A DNA stretch of 64,000 bases from JADKHR01 sp041917295. Its GTDB lineage: Bacteria; Elusimicrobiota; Elusimicrobia; FEN-1173. Positions 16,403 to 24,393 of the stretch are shown here, in pieces (positions within the stretch are counted from its first letter, which is position 1; each line of letters begins with the position of its first letter). The DNA lies in NCBI GenBank assembly GCA_041917295.1, contig JAYRXX010000063.1, positions 124,001 through 188,000 of the forward strand, written 5' to 3'. A program made the position numbers and the translations under genes. The notes under the pieces were generated by a model. The model was given only the letters and a program-made list of their open reading frames with translations, had not been told where the DNA came from and did not search any database.

Positions 16403-18171
16403 CCGCCGGCCCGAACCCACCGGGCCAACGCTTCCACGCACGCCGCATCGAATTGGGTGCCGGCGGCGGACTCCAATTCTTTAAGACCCTCGGCCGGGGA
16501 GACCGGCGGACGACCGTCGATTCCCCGGGTTAAATCGTCGAGCCTTTTGACAACGGCCAGAACACGCGACGGGAAGGGGATGGACTCACCGGCTTTCTTG
16601 TCGGGATGGCCGGCGCCGTCCCAGCGTTCGTTGATTGACCGCAGTACCAGCGCCACCCCGACCAGGGGAGGCACTGCGGCAAACGCATCGGGTGTGCCCA
16701 CGCGGCAGAGCAAGGCGGACCATTCGGCCTCACGCTGTTCGTCGGCCGAAAGGCCCACGGCGGCGGACACCGCCAAGACCCGCCGCCGAAATCGGTCAGC
16801 CAGCGAAACCGCGCCGGGGCCCGACGAGGCCGTGCCGCCCGCGGCCAACAGGTCCGCCAAACAGGCGACGGTGGATCGGGACAAGTCCAGCCATTTTTGG
16901 TGTGTTTGGGCTTTTTCCAAGGCGGCGGCGGTTATAACCGCCAGACCGGACAACGACACGCCGTCGGCCGACGAAAAAGCCTGGCCGTCGGCGCGGTTGA
17001 CTGCCTCAAGCACCCCGTGGATCCGGCCGTTAACAGCCAGGGGCGCCGCCATCAAAGTCCGAGGAGCCTCGCCCGCCACCCCGTCGATGGGGGCGGACAC
17101 CCGATCGTCCTTGGAGGCGTCCTCCACCCGAACGACGTCGGTTCCTTCCGCCGCGCGGCCGGCCACCCCTTCGCCCTTTTTAAACGACAGGGGAATCGGC
17201 TGTCCCCCGCCGGACGCCGCCGTGCTGTGCCCCAACGACAACGTTTGGTGGGATTCGTTCCAGAGGAAAAAGTGAACCGTTTGGGCGTTGACCAGCCGCG
17301 CGCACAGTTCCGACGCGTTTTTCATGAGCACCGCCGGGGACAAGGCAAACGCGATGGGCTCCACCGAATGGAGCAACCTTAAAATTTGGTGGGCCGGGGT
17401 GGCGGCGTCGGCCAACGCCTGAACCCGATCGAGTTCTTCCGAAAGCGCCTGAAGGCGCCGAACGTCGTGTTCGCGCGAACGCATGGCCGTGTCCAACAAC
17501 CGTTGGTTTTCTTTCAACTGGGATTGGGCGTCCCGCGCGGTCCGTCGGGCCTCCAACAACTCGTCTGAAACCGGCGCGACGGCCGCCGCGCCGTTGGCAA
17601 CCGGTTGGCGTAATTTGAGCGTTTCCCACACCAGCGCAATTTGGCGACCCAAACTGACCGCCAGTTCCATGTCGGCGGAAGAAAAGGTCCCCCGGGGGGT
17701 CTTGTTGAAAAGTTCAAGAACGCCCAGCCGAACGGATTCGGTTTGAATGGGCACGGCCAATAAATTGGTGACGTGATATTCGGCCGCGTCGGCCATGTCT
17801 TTGCGGAACGATTGATTTTTGGAAACGTCCGGAAGAATCAGGGGTTCCCGGCTTTGGTACACCTGGCCCACGATGCCCTCCGTGAGAGGGACACGAAATA
17901 AACGCAGGGCTTTTTCTTTGGCGGCAACGGACCCGGCGGTTTGGTTGGCCCAGCGAAAAGCGGCAAAATCAAAAAGACCGTTGGGCTCGTCGGCCATCGC
18001 GATGGCTCCGGCGTCGGCGCCCACCAGGGCCAACACCTTCCCCAGCAAATCGTGAACCACCTGGTCCACGGGCGCCGAAGACCCAACAAACTCGCCCAAA
18101 ATATGGAACCCGGCGGTCTGGCGTTCCAGCGCTTTCACCGAATCAAGCAACAATTCCCGAGGACCGGGCAT
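16387..18171 (-). CDS. Tandem GAF protein with degenerate HD-GYP domain
   Basis: 594-aa cytoplasmic signalling protein. GAF domain 1 spans about residues 20-190 (EGIVGQVYQSREPLILPDV, NLLAVPIQTESVRLGVLELF) and GAF domain 2 about 270-420 (GEGVAGRAAEGTDVVRVEDA, MAAPLAVNGRIHGVLEAVNR), linked by a coiled coil. The C-terminal ~160 residues resemble an HD-GYP domain (NERWDGAGHPDKKAGESIPF, PSRVLAVVKRLDDL, AGTQFDAACVEAL). However, the HD metal-binding pair expected upstream is not visible and GYP reads GHP. It may bind rather than cleave cyclic di-GMP, or act as a scaffold. The ATG at 18171 follows AAGGGG. Confidence 0.83.
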   Translation of the reverse strand: MPGPRELLLDSVKALERQTAGFHILGEFVGSSAPVDQVVHDLLGKVLALVGADAGAIAMADEPNGLFDFAAFRWANQTAGSVAAKEKALRLFRVPLTEGIVGQVYQSREPLILPDVSKNQSFRKDMADAAEYHVTNLLAVPIQTESVRLGVLELFNKTPRGTFSSADMELAVSLGRQIALVWETLKLRQPVANGAAAVAPVSDELLEARRTARDAQSQLKENQRLLDTAMRSREHDVRRLQALSEELDRVQALADAATPAHQILRLLHSVEPIAFALSPAVLMKNASELCARLVNAQTVHFFLWNESHQTLSLGHSTAASGGGQPIPLSFKKGEGVAGRAAEGTDVVRVEDASKDDRVSAPIDGVAGEAPRTLMAAPLAVNGRIHGVLEAVNRADGQAFSSADGVSLSGLAVITAAALEKAQTHQKWLDLSRSTVACLADLLAAGGTASSGPGAVSLADRFRRRVLAVSAAVGLSADEQREAEWSALLCRVGTPDAFAAVPPLVGVALVLRSINERWDGAGHPDKKAGESIPFPSRVLAVVKRLDDLTRGIDGRPPVSPAEGLKELESAAGTQFDAACVEALARWVRAGGWENP

Positions 18172-18227
18172 GCGACCACCCCTTTAACTAAGATCCAGAC
18201 ACCGGGGTCATTGTAGCGAATAAATTT

Positions 18228-18734
18228 TTATTTTTCTTTGTGGAGGGCGGCCAGGCGGATGTAACGGAGGGCGTTTTTTGTAATATCGGAAATTTCTCGA
18301 CGGCGCAGGGGACGAACCACACGGGCCGGCGAACCCAAAGCCAAATGGCCGGCCGGGATTCGCGCCCCAGGCGCAACCACCGACCCCGCGCCCACCAACG
18401 CGCCTCGGCCCACGACGGCTTTTCCCAACACCACCGACCCCATGCCGATCAGCGCGCCGTCTTCGACGCAACACGAATGCAAAATGGCCCCGTGACCTAC
18501 CGTGACGCGGCGGCCCACCATCGTGGGAACGCCGTGGTCCGTGTGAACCACCGCGTTGTCTTGAATGTTCGATTCGGAGCCGACGGAAATTTTTTCGATG
18601 TCTCCGCGCAAAACCGCGCCGGGCCACACCGACGCGCCGTCTTCCAGAGACACCCGCCCGATCACTTCCGCCGACGGATGAACGAACGCCGTTGGAGAAA
18701 CAACGGGGCGAATCCGTCCAAAAGGTCGAATCAC
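18228..18734 (-). CDS. Gamma-carbonic anhydrase-like hexapeptide protein
   Basis: 168-aa left-handed beta-helix protein of the gamma-CA/YrdA/PaaY family. Hexapeptide repeats run from VIGRVSLEDGASVWPGAVLR to VGAGSVVAPGARIPAG. The likely zinc ligands are in VVHTDHGVP and VTVGHGAILHS; the GSPARVVRPL and ISDITKNALRYIRLA ends are typical. Start is the GTG at 18734, overlapping the argF stop. True carbonic anhydrase activity is not assured in this family. Confidence 0.87.
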   Translation of the reverse strand: MIRPFGRIRPVVSPTAFVHPSAEVIGRVSLEDGASVWPGAVLRGDIEKISVGSESNIQDNAVVHTDHGVPTMVGRRVTVGHGAILHSCCVEDGALIGMGSVVLGKAVVGRGALVGAGSVVAPGARIPAGHLALGSPARVVRPLRRREISDITKNALRYIRLAALHKEK

Positions 18735-19669
18735 TTTTGACAGGCCAGAAACTTTTTTAAGACGGCCTTTTGAACGTGCAACCGATTTTCGGCCTGTTGA
18801 AACACCATGGATTGGGGGCCTTCCAACACCCCGGCGGTGATTTCTTCGTCTCGGTGGGCCGGCAGGCAGTGCAAAACGATGGCCGAGGAATCGGCCCGCT
18901 TCAACAACGCCTCATTGACCTGGTAGGCGCGAAACAGCTTGCGCCGTTGGACCGCCTCGGCTTCCTGGCCCATGGACGTCCACACGTCGGTGTAAATCAC
19001 GTGGGCGCCCGCCGCGGCGTCTTGCGGATCCACCACGCACCGGATCCGCCCGCCCGATCGCGCCGACATGGCGGCCGCCTGGCGTTGGATCTCCACAGCC
19101 GGAGCGTAGCCTTTCGGCGAAGCGACGGTCAGCTCAAGCCCCAACAACGCCGACGCCAACAGCCACGACTGGGCCATGTTGTTGCCGTCGCCCACGTAGG
19201 CGATGGACAGCTTTTTTAGCCCCGCCACGTTTTTCAAGCGGAAGCCTTCCATCACCGTCAACAGGTCCGCCAACACCTGGCACGGATGTTCCCGATCCGT
19301 TAATCCGTTAATGACGGGCACATCGGCGTAACGGGCCAACACCTCCACGTCGTCGTGGCGATGGGCGCGGATCATGATGCCCGCCAGATACCGAGACAAC
19401 GTGCGGGCCGTGTCCGCCAACGTTTCCCCCCGTTTCAATTGAAGCTGTTGCTCGCTGAGGGTCAGGGCCAACCCGCCCAACTCATACATGGCCACCGCAA
19501 AGGACACCGCCGTCCGGGTGGACGGCTTTTGAAAAATCATCCCCAAACTTTTGCCCGCCAACGCCGTCGACGGCCGCCGGTTTTTTTTGAGCCGCGCCGC
19601 GTCGGCCAGCAGAGCGGCGATTTCGTCGGCGGTCAAGTCCGCCATGGATAAAAAATCTTTGCATGCCAT
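18731..19669 (-). CDS. argF: Ornithine carbamoyltransferase
   Basis: Transfers carbamoyl from carbamoyl phosphate to ornithine to give citrulline (arginine biosynthesis), 312 aa. The carbamoyl-phosphate loop is KPSTRTAVSF, followed by RAHRHDDVEVLARYADVPVI, DREHPCQVLADLLT, YTDVWTSMGQE and the ornithine-site HCLPAHRDEE. The ATG at 19669 with AAGGA upstream gives the normal length; the long open frame upstream is a reading of tolB in another frame. No other arginine genes are in the window. Confidence 0.96.
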   Translation of the reverse strand: MACKDFLSMADLTADEIAALLADAARLKKNRRPSTALAGKSLGMIFQKPSTRTAVSFAVAMYELGGLALTLSEQQLQLKRGETLADTARTLSRYLAGIMIRAHRHDDVEVLARYADVPVINGLTDREHPCQVLADLLTVMEGFRLKNVAGLKKLSIAYVGDGNNMAQSWLLASALLGLELTVASPKGYAPAVEIQRQAAAMSARSGGRIRCVVDPQDAAAGAHVIYTDVWTSMGQEAEAVQRRKLFRAYQVNEALLKRADSSAIVLHCLPAHRDEEITAGVLEGPQSMVFQQAENRLHVQKAVLKKFLACQK

Positions 19670-19683
19670 AAAAGGTCCTTTGA

Positions 19684-20940
19684 TTAAAATCCCCAATGGG
19701 GGGTAAAACTTCGTCCGGGAAACGCGCCCAACCGCCGCGGAGAAGATCCGTCCGCGCCCATCACCCACAGCTCCGGCCGGCCCCCCCGCGTACTGGAAAA
19801 AACGATGTGGCGCCCGTCCGGCGACCACGACGCATTTTCGTTGTCGCCCTCCCCGAACGTCAGCCGAGACAACCGGCCCGTGGCCACTTCCAACGTCCAC
19901 AAATCGAAATACCGCTTTTCCAACTGGGTAAACACCACCAAATGCCCCAACGGTGACCAATGGGGCGAGTCGGCTTGGGGCCCGGTGGTGGCCCGACGGA
20001 TTTGAGCCCCCACGGCGTCCATCAAATAAATTTGCGGCGTGCCGGGCCGGTCCGACGTAAACGCGATCCTCAGCCCGTCGGGCGACACCGTGGGCGCGGT
20101 GTCCACCGCCGGGGACTGGGTTAACGTGTGGAGGATGTTGCCCTCCAAATCCACCTGATACAAATTGGGCGACCGACCGTCCGACAAGGTGGCCACGATC
20201 GATTTTCCGTCCGGCATCCACGCCGCGGCGGAGTTCAGCCCGTCAAACTTGCACACGACCCGCCGTTCGCTTCCGTCCGACCGCATGCGGTGGATGGCCG
20301 GGCGGCCGTCTCGAAAGGAGGTAAAAATGATCCACGCCCCGTCGGGGGACAGTTTTGGAAACAGCGCAATCGACCGGTCGTTGGTCAACCGCTGAAAGTT
20401 TCCCCCGTCCGCGTCGGCCACGCAGACTTCTTTTTTCCCGGTGGCGTCGTTGACGAAGACCACGCGGCTGGAGGAAATCCCAGGTTGCCCTGTGAAATAG
20501 CGGACGATTTCGTCCGCCCACCGGTGCGCCAAGCGGCTGGCCGATTCCTCGAAAACAAACTTCTTTGAAAGAACCGCCAGGCCGGTGTTCGCGTCGCGCA
20601 ATTCGCCGGAAAATTGGATCCGCCCGAACATCGCTTTCTCAACGGACCCCAGAACCACCACGTTCGCGCCCAGCCTGGACCACTCCCCGGCAAATTTGGA
20701 CCCTGCTTCGGAAGGCCCCCCTTCGATTAACGTAAACAACCCCGTATACGCCAAATCTTTTTTAAGGGTCTCGAACAGCTCCCCGGCCTGGGCGGATTGG
20801 GGCAAAGACCGATCGGCTTTGATCGCCGCCAAGCCCAAATCCATTTTGCTTCCCTTGGAGGACAGTTCCAAATACAAGGAGTCTTCCGCTCTCAACGGAA
20901 CGCAAAAAAACAGGATAAAAAGCCATCGGCGAATGTCCAT
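19684..20940 (-). CDS. tolB: TolB-like periplasmic beta-propeller protein
   Basis: Tol-Pal component, periplasmic, 418 aa. A signal peptide (RRWLFILFFCVPLRAED) is followed by the TolB N-terminal domain (LAYTGLFTLIEGGP, VLGSVEK) and at least five propeller blades with the WD40-like signature, e.g. PKLSPDGAWIIFTSFRDGR, VSPDGLRIAFTSDRPGTPQI and SWSPDGRHIVFSSTRGGRPE. The ATG at 20940 is used because AAGG lies 12-13 nt upstream. Neighbours cpoB and pal confirm the assignment; tolQ, tolR and tolA are not in the window. Confidence 0.93.
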   Translation of the reverse strand: MDIRRWLFILFFCVPLRAEDSLYLELSSKGSKMDLGLAAIKADRSLPQSAQAGELFETLKKDLAYTGLFTLIEGGPSEAGSKFAGEWSRLGANVVVLGSVEKAMFGRIQFSGELRDANTGLAVLSKKFVFEESASRLAHRWADEIVRYFTGQPGISSSRVVFVNDATGKKEVCVADADGGNFQRLTNDRSIALFPKLSPDGAWIIFTSFRDGRPAIHRMRSDGSERRVVCKFDGLNSAAAWMPDGKSIVATLSDGRSPNLYQVDLEGNILHTLTQSPAVDTAPTVSPDGLRIAFTSDRPGTPQIYLMDAVGAQIRRATTGPQADSPHWSPLGHLVVFTQLEKRYFDLWTLEVATGRLSRLTFGEGDNENASWSPDGRHIVFSSTRGGRPELWVMGADGSSPRRLGAFPGRSFTPHWGF

Positions 20941-20952
20941 GGGAAACACGCC

Positions 20953-21801
20953 TTACGGCGCGGATTTTTTCGGCGGTGCGGGTTTGGGTTTCGGTTTTGC
21001 GGCGGGTTTGGGTTTGGGGGCCTGGTCGTCTTTGTCCCCGCGCAAGGCTTTTAACCGCTCGTGGGCCCGTTGGGCCTCTTTGCGATGGGGAAACTTTTTC
21101 CGTACCCCGTCATAAATCCCAATCGCTTCCGGGGTTTTTCCAATCTGTTCCAGGGTCAACCCCTTTTGCAAGAGAGCCGACGGCACCGACCCGGATTTAG
21201 GGTATTGGGCCACTACCTCGTCAAAGGCCGCCAGCGCCTCGTCCCAGCTTTTTAACGCGAAATGACATTCCCCCATATTAAACTGGACCACGGGGGCCTT
21301 TTCGGTATCCGGATACTGGTCCAAATAAGTTTGAAAGATCTGAAGAGCTTGATCGTACCGTCGTTTGGAAAACTCGTTGGCACCGGCTTGATACAACCGC
21401 GACGGGGACGGAGCGGGAATGGACTTCACCCCCTCCACGGTTTTGACCACCGCGTCGAGCCGGTTCGACGTGTTCTTGTCCAAATCGTCGATCTTCGACG
21501 CCAAACTGGTCATATGATTGTCGCTTTCCACCAGCTGGGATGAAAGAGCCTCCAACTTTAAAGTTAACTCTTCCATTTTTGCGGACAAGTCGGCCTGGTT
21601 GCCCTGGAGCGTCTCTTGGTTTTCTTTCAGAAGGGTCTGAAAATCGCCTTGGTTTTTTTGTTGTTCCGCCAAGGACGACTGCAGCCGAACAATGTCGCCC
21701 CGCAGATCGGCAATTTCCTGGGTCGTGGCCAAACATCCCGACAAGACAAGAGCCCCGCCGCTTAAAACAGCCATCCCGCACCGATTCAGCAACTTATTCA
21801 T
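20953..21801 (-). CDS. cpoB: CpoB/YbgF-like lipoprotein
   Basis: 282-aa protein of the Tol-Pal accessory family that coordinates peptidoglycan synthesis and outer-membrane constriction. A lipobox (VLSGC) predicts lipidation; E. coli CpoB itself is a soluble periplasmic protein. A coiled-coil region (about 30-115) is followed by TPR repeats (LYQAGANEFSKRRYDQALQI, PVVQFNMGECHFALKSWDEA, KGLTLEQIGKTPEAIGIYD) and a Lys/Pro/Ala tail. It lies between pal and tolB. Confidence 0.9.
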   Translation of the reverse strand: MNKLLNRCGMAVLSGGALVLSGCLATTQEIADLRGDIVRLQSSLAEQQKNQGDFQTLLKENQETLQGNQADLSAKMEELTLKLEALSSQLVESDNHMTSLASKIDDLDKNTSNRLDAVVKTVEGVKSIPAPSPSRLYQAGANEFSKRRYDQALQIFQTYLDQYPDTEKAPVVQFNMGECHFALKSWDEALAAFDEVVAQYPKSGSVPSALLQKGLTLEQIGKTPEAIGIYDGVRKKFPHRKEAQRAHERLKALRGDKDDQAPKPKPAAKPKPKPAPPKKSAP

Positions 21802-21830
21802 TGGAATCGGAGACGACTGTTGAACCCTTT

Positions 21831-22397
21831 TTACGGGACAGGAACAACAATCGGCTTAGACGCCTTAATTGTTGTTTCACCGCGGCGATTGGTTGCCCAA
21901 CACGCCTCGGAAGAATCGGAACACACGGGGCGTTCCTCGCCATACGAAATGGTGTCCAGTGACGCCTTGGCGACCCCCAAGGTGGCATAATAATCCCGAA
22001 CCGCTTTGGCGCGGCGCTGGCCCAAAGCCATGTTGTATTCCAACGTGCCTCGATCGTCGCAGTGGCCTTCCACGCGGACTTTAAGCCCCGTCGCCGCTTT
22101 TTGGACCGCTTTCAAGGTGGCGGCGTTCTTTTTCAAGGCGGCCCGGGCTTCAGGGCTCAACTCGGCGCTCATGTAATCAAAATTGACCGCCGCCAACACG
22201 CCGGGGGCGCCGGCGAAATCGGTTCCGACATTAACAGTGGGGCCCATGGGGGCCGGAGCCGGTTCCACTTCGGCTTGAACCGCATCGGTTTTTTCCGGTT
22301 CAACGGCTGGCCCCTTTGCTTTGGGGCATCCCGACAACAGCACTCCAAAAACAGCCAACAGCAAAGGAAGCAAGAACAAGTCTTTTGTGGTTTTCAT
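21831..22397 (-). CDS. pal: Peptidoglycan-associated lipoprotein Pal
   Basis: Outer-membrane lipoprotein anchoring the envelope to peptidoglycan, 188 aa. The lipobox is LLSGC. The OmpA-like domain includes VNFDYMSAELSPEA, VRVEGHCDDRGTLEYNMALG and QRRAKAVRDYYATLGV, with a cysteine pair near the end (PVCSDSSEACWATNRR) as in many Pal proteins. First gene of the pal-cpoB-tolB order, with an AAGGAGA RBS. Confidence 0.95.
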   Translation of the reverse strand: MKTTKDLFLLPLLLAVFGVLLSGCPKAKGPAVEPEKTDAVQAEVEPAPAPMGPTVNVGTDFAGAPGVLAAVNFDYMSAELSPEARAALKKNAATLKAVQKAATGLKVRVEGHCDDRGTLEYNMALGQRRAKAVRDYYATLGVAKASLDTISYGEERPVCSDSSEACWATNRRGETTIKASKPIVVPVP

Positions 22398-22476
22398 TGT
22401 TGGGTTTCTCCTTTTTGTGGCAAATCGGCACCAAGAAGCCCAAAGTTAACCATATTCCATTCCCTGTGGCAAGACG

Positions 22477-22505
22477 TTGCGGATTTATGGCAAATTTTGT
22501 AAGAT
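22477..22505 (+). promoter_or_regulatory. Candidate promoter of the yggS operon
   Basis: TTGCGG (22477-22482), a 17-nt spacer and TAAGAT (22500-22505; 5 of 6 to TATAAT), in the 122-bp space between divergent pal and yggS. The expected start is near 22512, only about 8 nt before the yggS ATG, which lacks an SD, so the message may be almost leaderless. Confidence 0.4.
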
Positions 22506-22519
22506 AAACCATTACTATC

Positions 22520-23239
22520 ATGCAAAATAAAAAAGCGCCCACGCCTTTTGCGCGGGCATTGGCTTCAATTAACGATCGTTTGGCCCGTGCGGCCAAACGG
22601 GCGGGGCGGGCTGGAAACGAGGTGGAGATTCTGGCCGTCACAAAAACCCTTTCGGCTGAACGAATGAGAGAAGCCTTGGATTTGGGGATTCGGCAGTTTG
22701 GGGAAAGCCGGGTCCAAGAAACTTTTATTAAAAGAAAATTTCTGGCGGACCAATTGCCGCCCGATCAAATGCCCCGGTGGCATTTGATCGGCCATTTACA
22801 AACCAACAAGGCCCGTCGCGCGGTGGAGCTATTTGATTGCATCCAGTCGGTGGACAGCTTAAAACTGGCCGAACTGTTGGCCCACGAAGGCGAACGGCGC
22901 GCCCAACCGGTAAGCTGTTTGGTTGAAGTTAAAATTTCCAACGAAGCCCAGAAGCATGGGCTTCCGCCCGATCACTTGGCGCCGTTCCTTGAAAGAGCCG
23001 TTCGGCTCTCCTTTCTTCGAATCGAGGGCCTGATGGGAATCGCTCCCCTTTTCAAGAACCCGGAAGAAACCCGACCCTATTTTGCCTCTTTGCGATCTCT
23101 CTTTGACAAAAACATCGGCGCGTTTTCCGTTAACCGTCCCATTTTGTCCATGGGGATGTCCCAGGATTTTGAGGTGGCCGTGGAAGAAGGAAGCACCCTG
23201 GTAAGGATCGGAACCGCTCTTTTTGGGCCGCGGTCATGA
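22520..23239 (+). CDS. yggS: PLP homeostasis protein YggS
   Basis: 239-aa PLP-binding protein (PLPBP/YggS/YBL036C) with an alanine-racemase-like TIM barrel but no known catalysis; in other bacteria it buffers cytoplasmic pyridoxal phosphate. The PLP lysine is in ILAVTKTLS; FGESRVQE, WHLIGHLQTNKAR and the end GTALFGPRS are diagnostic. It overlaps proC by ATGA, and the yggS-proC-yggU order is a common conserved cluster. Confidence 0.95.
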   Translation: MQNKKAPTPFARALASINDRLARAAKRAGRAGNEVEILAVTKTLSAERMREALDLGIRQFGESRVQETFIKRKFLADQLPPDQMPRWHLIGHLQTNKARRAVELFDCIQSVDSLKLAELLAHEGERRAQPVSCLVEVKISNEAQKHGLPPDHLAPFLERAVRLSFLRIEGLMGIAPLFKNPEETRPYFASLRSLFDKNIGAFSVNRPILSMGMSQDFEVAVEEGSTLVRIGTALFGPRS

Positions 23240-24057
23240 AACTGCGGCTGGGTATTGTGGGCGCGGGCAACATGGGAAGCGCGATGGTGGCGGGCCTCGT
23301 GGCCTCCAAAGCCTTGGCGGCTGGGTCCATCACGGTGACCGACGTGGATGTCCAGAAGTTGGCTCTTTTGAAGAAAAAATACGGGGTCAAGACCGCCACA
23401 GACAATCGGGCCGTGGCCCGTTGGGCGCAAGCGTTGGTTTTGTGCGTCAAGCCCCAACAGGTGCCCGAATTATTAAAAGAGGTGGGCGGGATTCTGAGCC
23501 CCGGCGGATGGGTGATGTCGGTGGCGGCGGGGATTCAAACGAAACAAATTGAGGCGGCCCTCGGCTCAGTGGGCGTGGTGCGGGTAATGCCCAACACGCC
23601 AGCCCTGCTGGGAGCGGGCGCTCTGGTGTATTGTTTGGGCCGGCACGCGCGGCGGTCCCAGGAAACGGCCGCTAAAACAATTTTATCCACCCTGGGCAAG
23701 GTGTGGAAAACCACGGAATCCCACATGGACGCCGTGACGGCCCTGTCGGGGTCGGGTCCGGCCTACGTTTTTTATTTGGCCGAATGCCTGGCGTCGGCGG
23801 GAACCGCCCTGGGGTTGCCCGGTCCGTTGGCCGAGGCATTGGCCCGCCAGACGGTGTGGGGAGCGGGTCGAATGCTGGCCGAAACAGCGGACCCGGCCGG
23901 GGAGTTGCGCCGACGGGTTACCAGTCCAGGCGGAACGACAGAAGCCGCCCTCCGGGTTTTAATGGACCGGAAAATGGACATCTTGTTTAAAGACGCGTTG
24001 GCCGCCGCGTGCCGACGTTCAAAAGAACTTTCTACGCATAAGGAGACCAGACCATGA
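23236..24057 (+). CDS. proC: Pyrroline-5-carboxylate reductase
   Basis: Final step of proline synthesis, NAD(P)H-dependent reduction of P5C, 273 aa. Rossmann motif IVGAGNMGSAMVAGL, then VMPNTPALLGAGA and the C-terminal signature VTSPGGTTEAALRVL. SGSGPAYVFYLAECL marks the helical dimerisation domain. The start overlaps yggS and the stop overlaps yggU, so the three genes are tightly coupled. Confidence 0.96.
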   Translation: MKLRLGIVGAGNMGSAMVAGLVASKALAAGSITVTDVDVQKLALLKKKYGVKTATDNRAVARWAQALVLCVKPQQVPELLKEVGGILSPGGWVMSVAAGIQTKQIEAALGSVGVVRVMPNTPALLGAGALVYCLGRHARRSQETAAKTILSTLGKVWKTTESHMDAVTALSGSGPAYVFYLAECLASAGTALGLPGPLAEALARQTVWGAGRMLAETADPAGELRRRVTSPGGTTEAALRVLMDRKMDILFKDALAAACRRSKELSTHKETRP

Positions 24058-24317
24058 TCATCCGTGTGAGAGTGATACCGAACGCCGTCCGAAGCGAAGT
24101 GGTGGGCCGGATTGGTTCCACTGTTCGCGTCAAAGTCGCCGCTCCGGCCATTGACGGCAAAGCGAACGCCGAGCTGACGAACTTCCTGGCGGAATTCTTC
24201 GAAGTGAAGAACCGGAGCGTCAAAATTGTCCGCGGCCAAAAAGGCAAAGAAAAAACCGTGGAAATCTCCGGCCGAACCGAAGAAGAGCTCGAAGACGTCA
24301 TGGAAACGATCCCCTGA
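24054..24317 (+). CDS. YggU/DUF167 family protein
   Basis: 87-aa protein of the UPF0235 (DUF167) family. Recognisable by RVIPNAVRSEVVGR, the RVKVAAPAIDGKANAELTNF stretch and VKIVRGQKGKEKTVEI. Function unknown; the family is widespread and often next to yggS, proC or divIVA-type genes. The ATG overlaps the proC stop. Confidence 0.9.
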   Translation: MIIRVRVIPNAVRSEVVGRIGSTVRVKVAAPAIDGKANAELTNFLAEFFEVKNRSVKIVRGQKGKEKTVEISGRTEEELEDVMETIP

Positions 24318-24393
24318 AAACCGCGTCCCCGCGGTCGGCCCCCGCGGGGGGGTGACCGGGGGAGGCTGGAATTCAACCGATTATTCTTCCTCC

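Noticed and set aside
22460..22490. Sigma-54-like TGGCA...TTGC pair upstream of yggS
   Set aside because: GG and GC are 9 nt apart instead of the required 10, so a sigma-70 reading is preferred.
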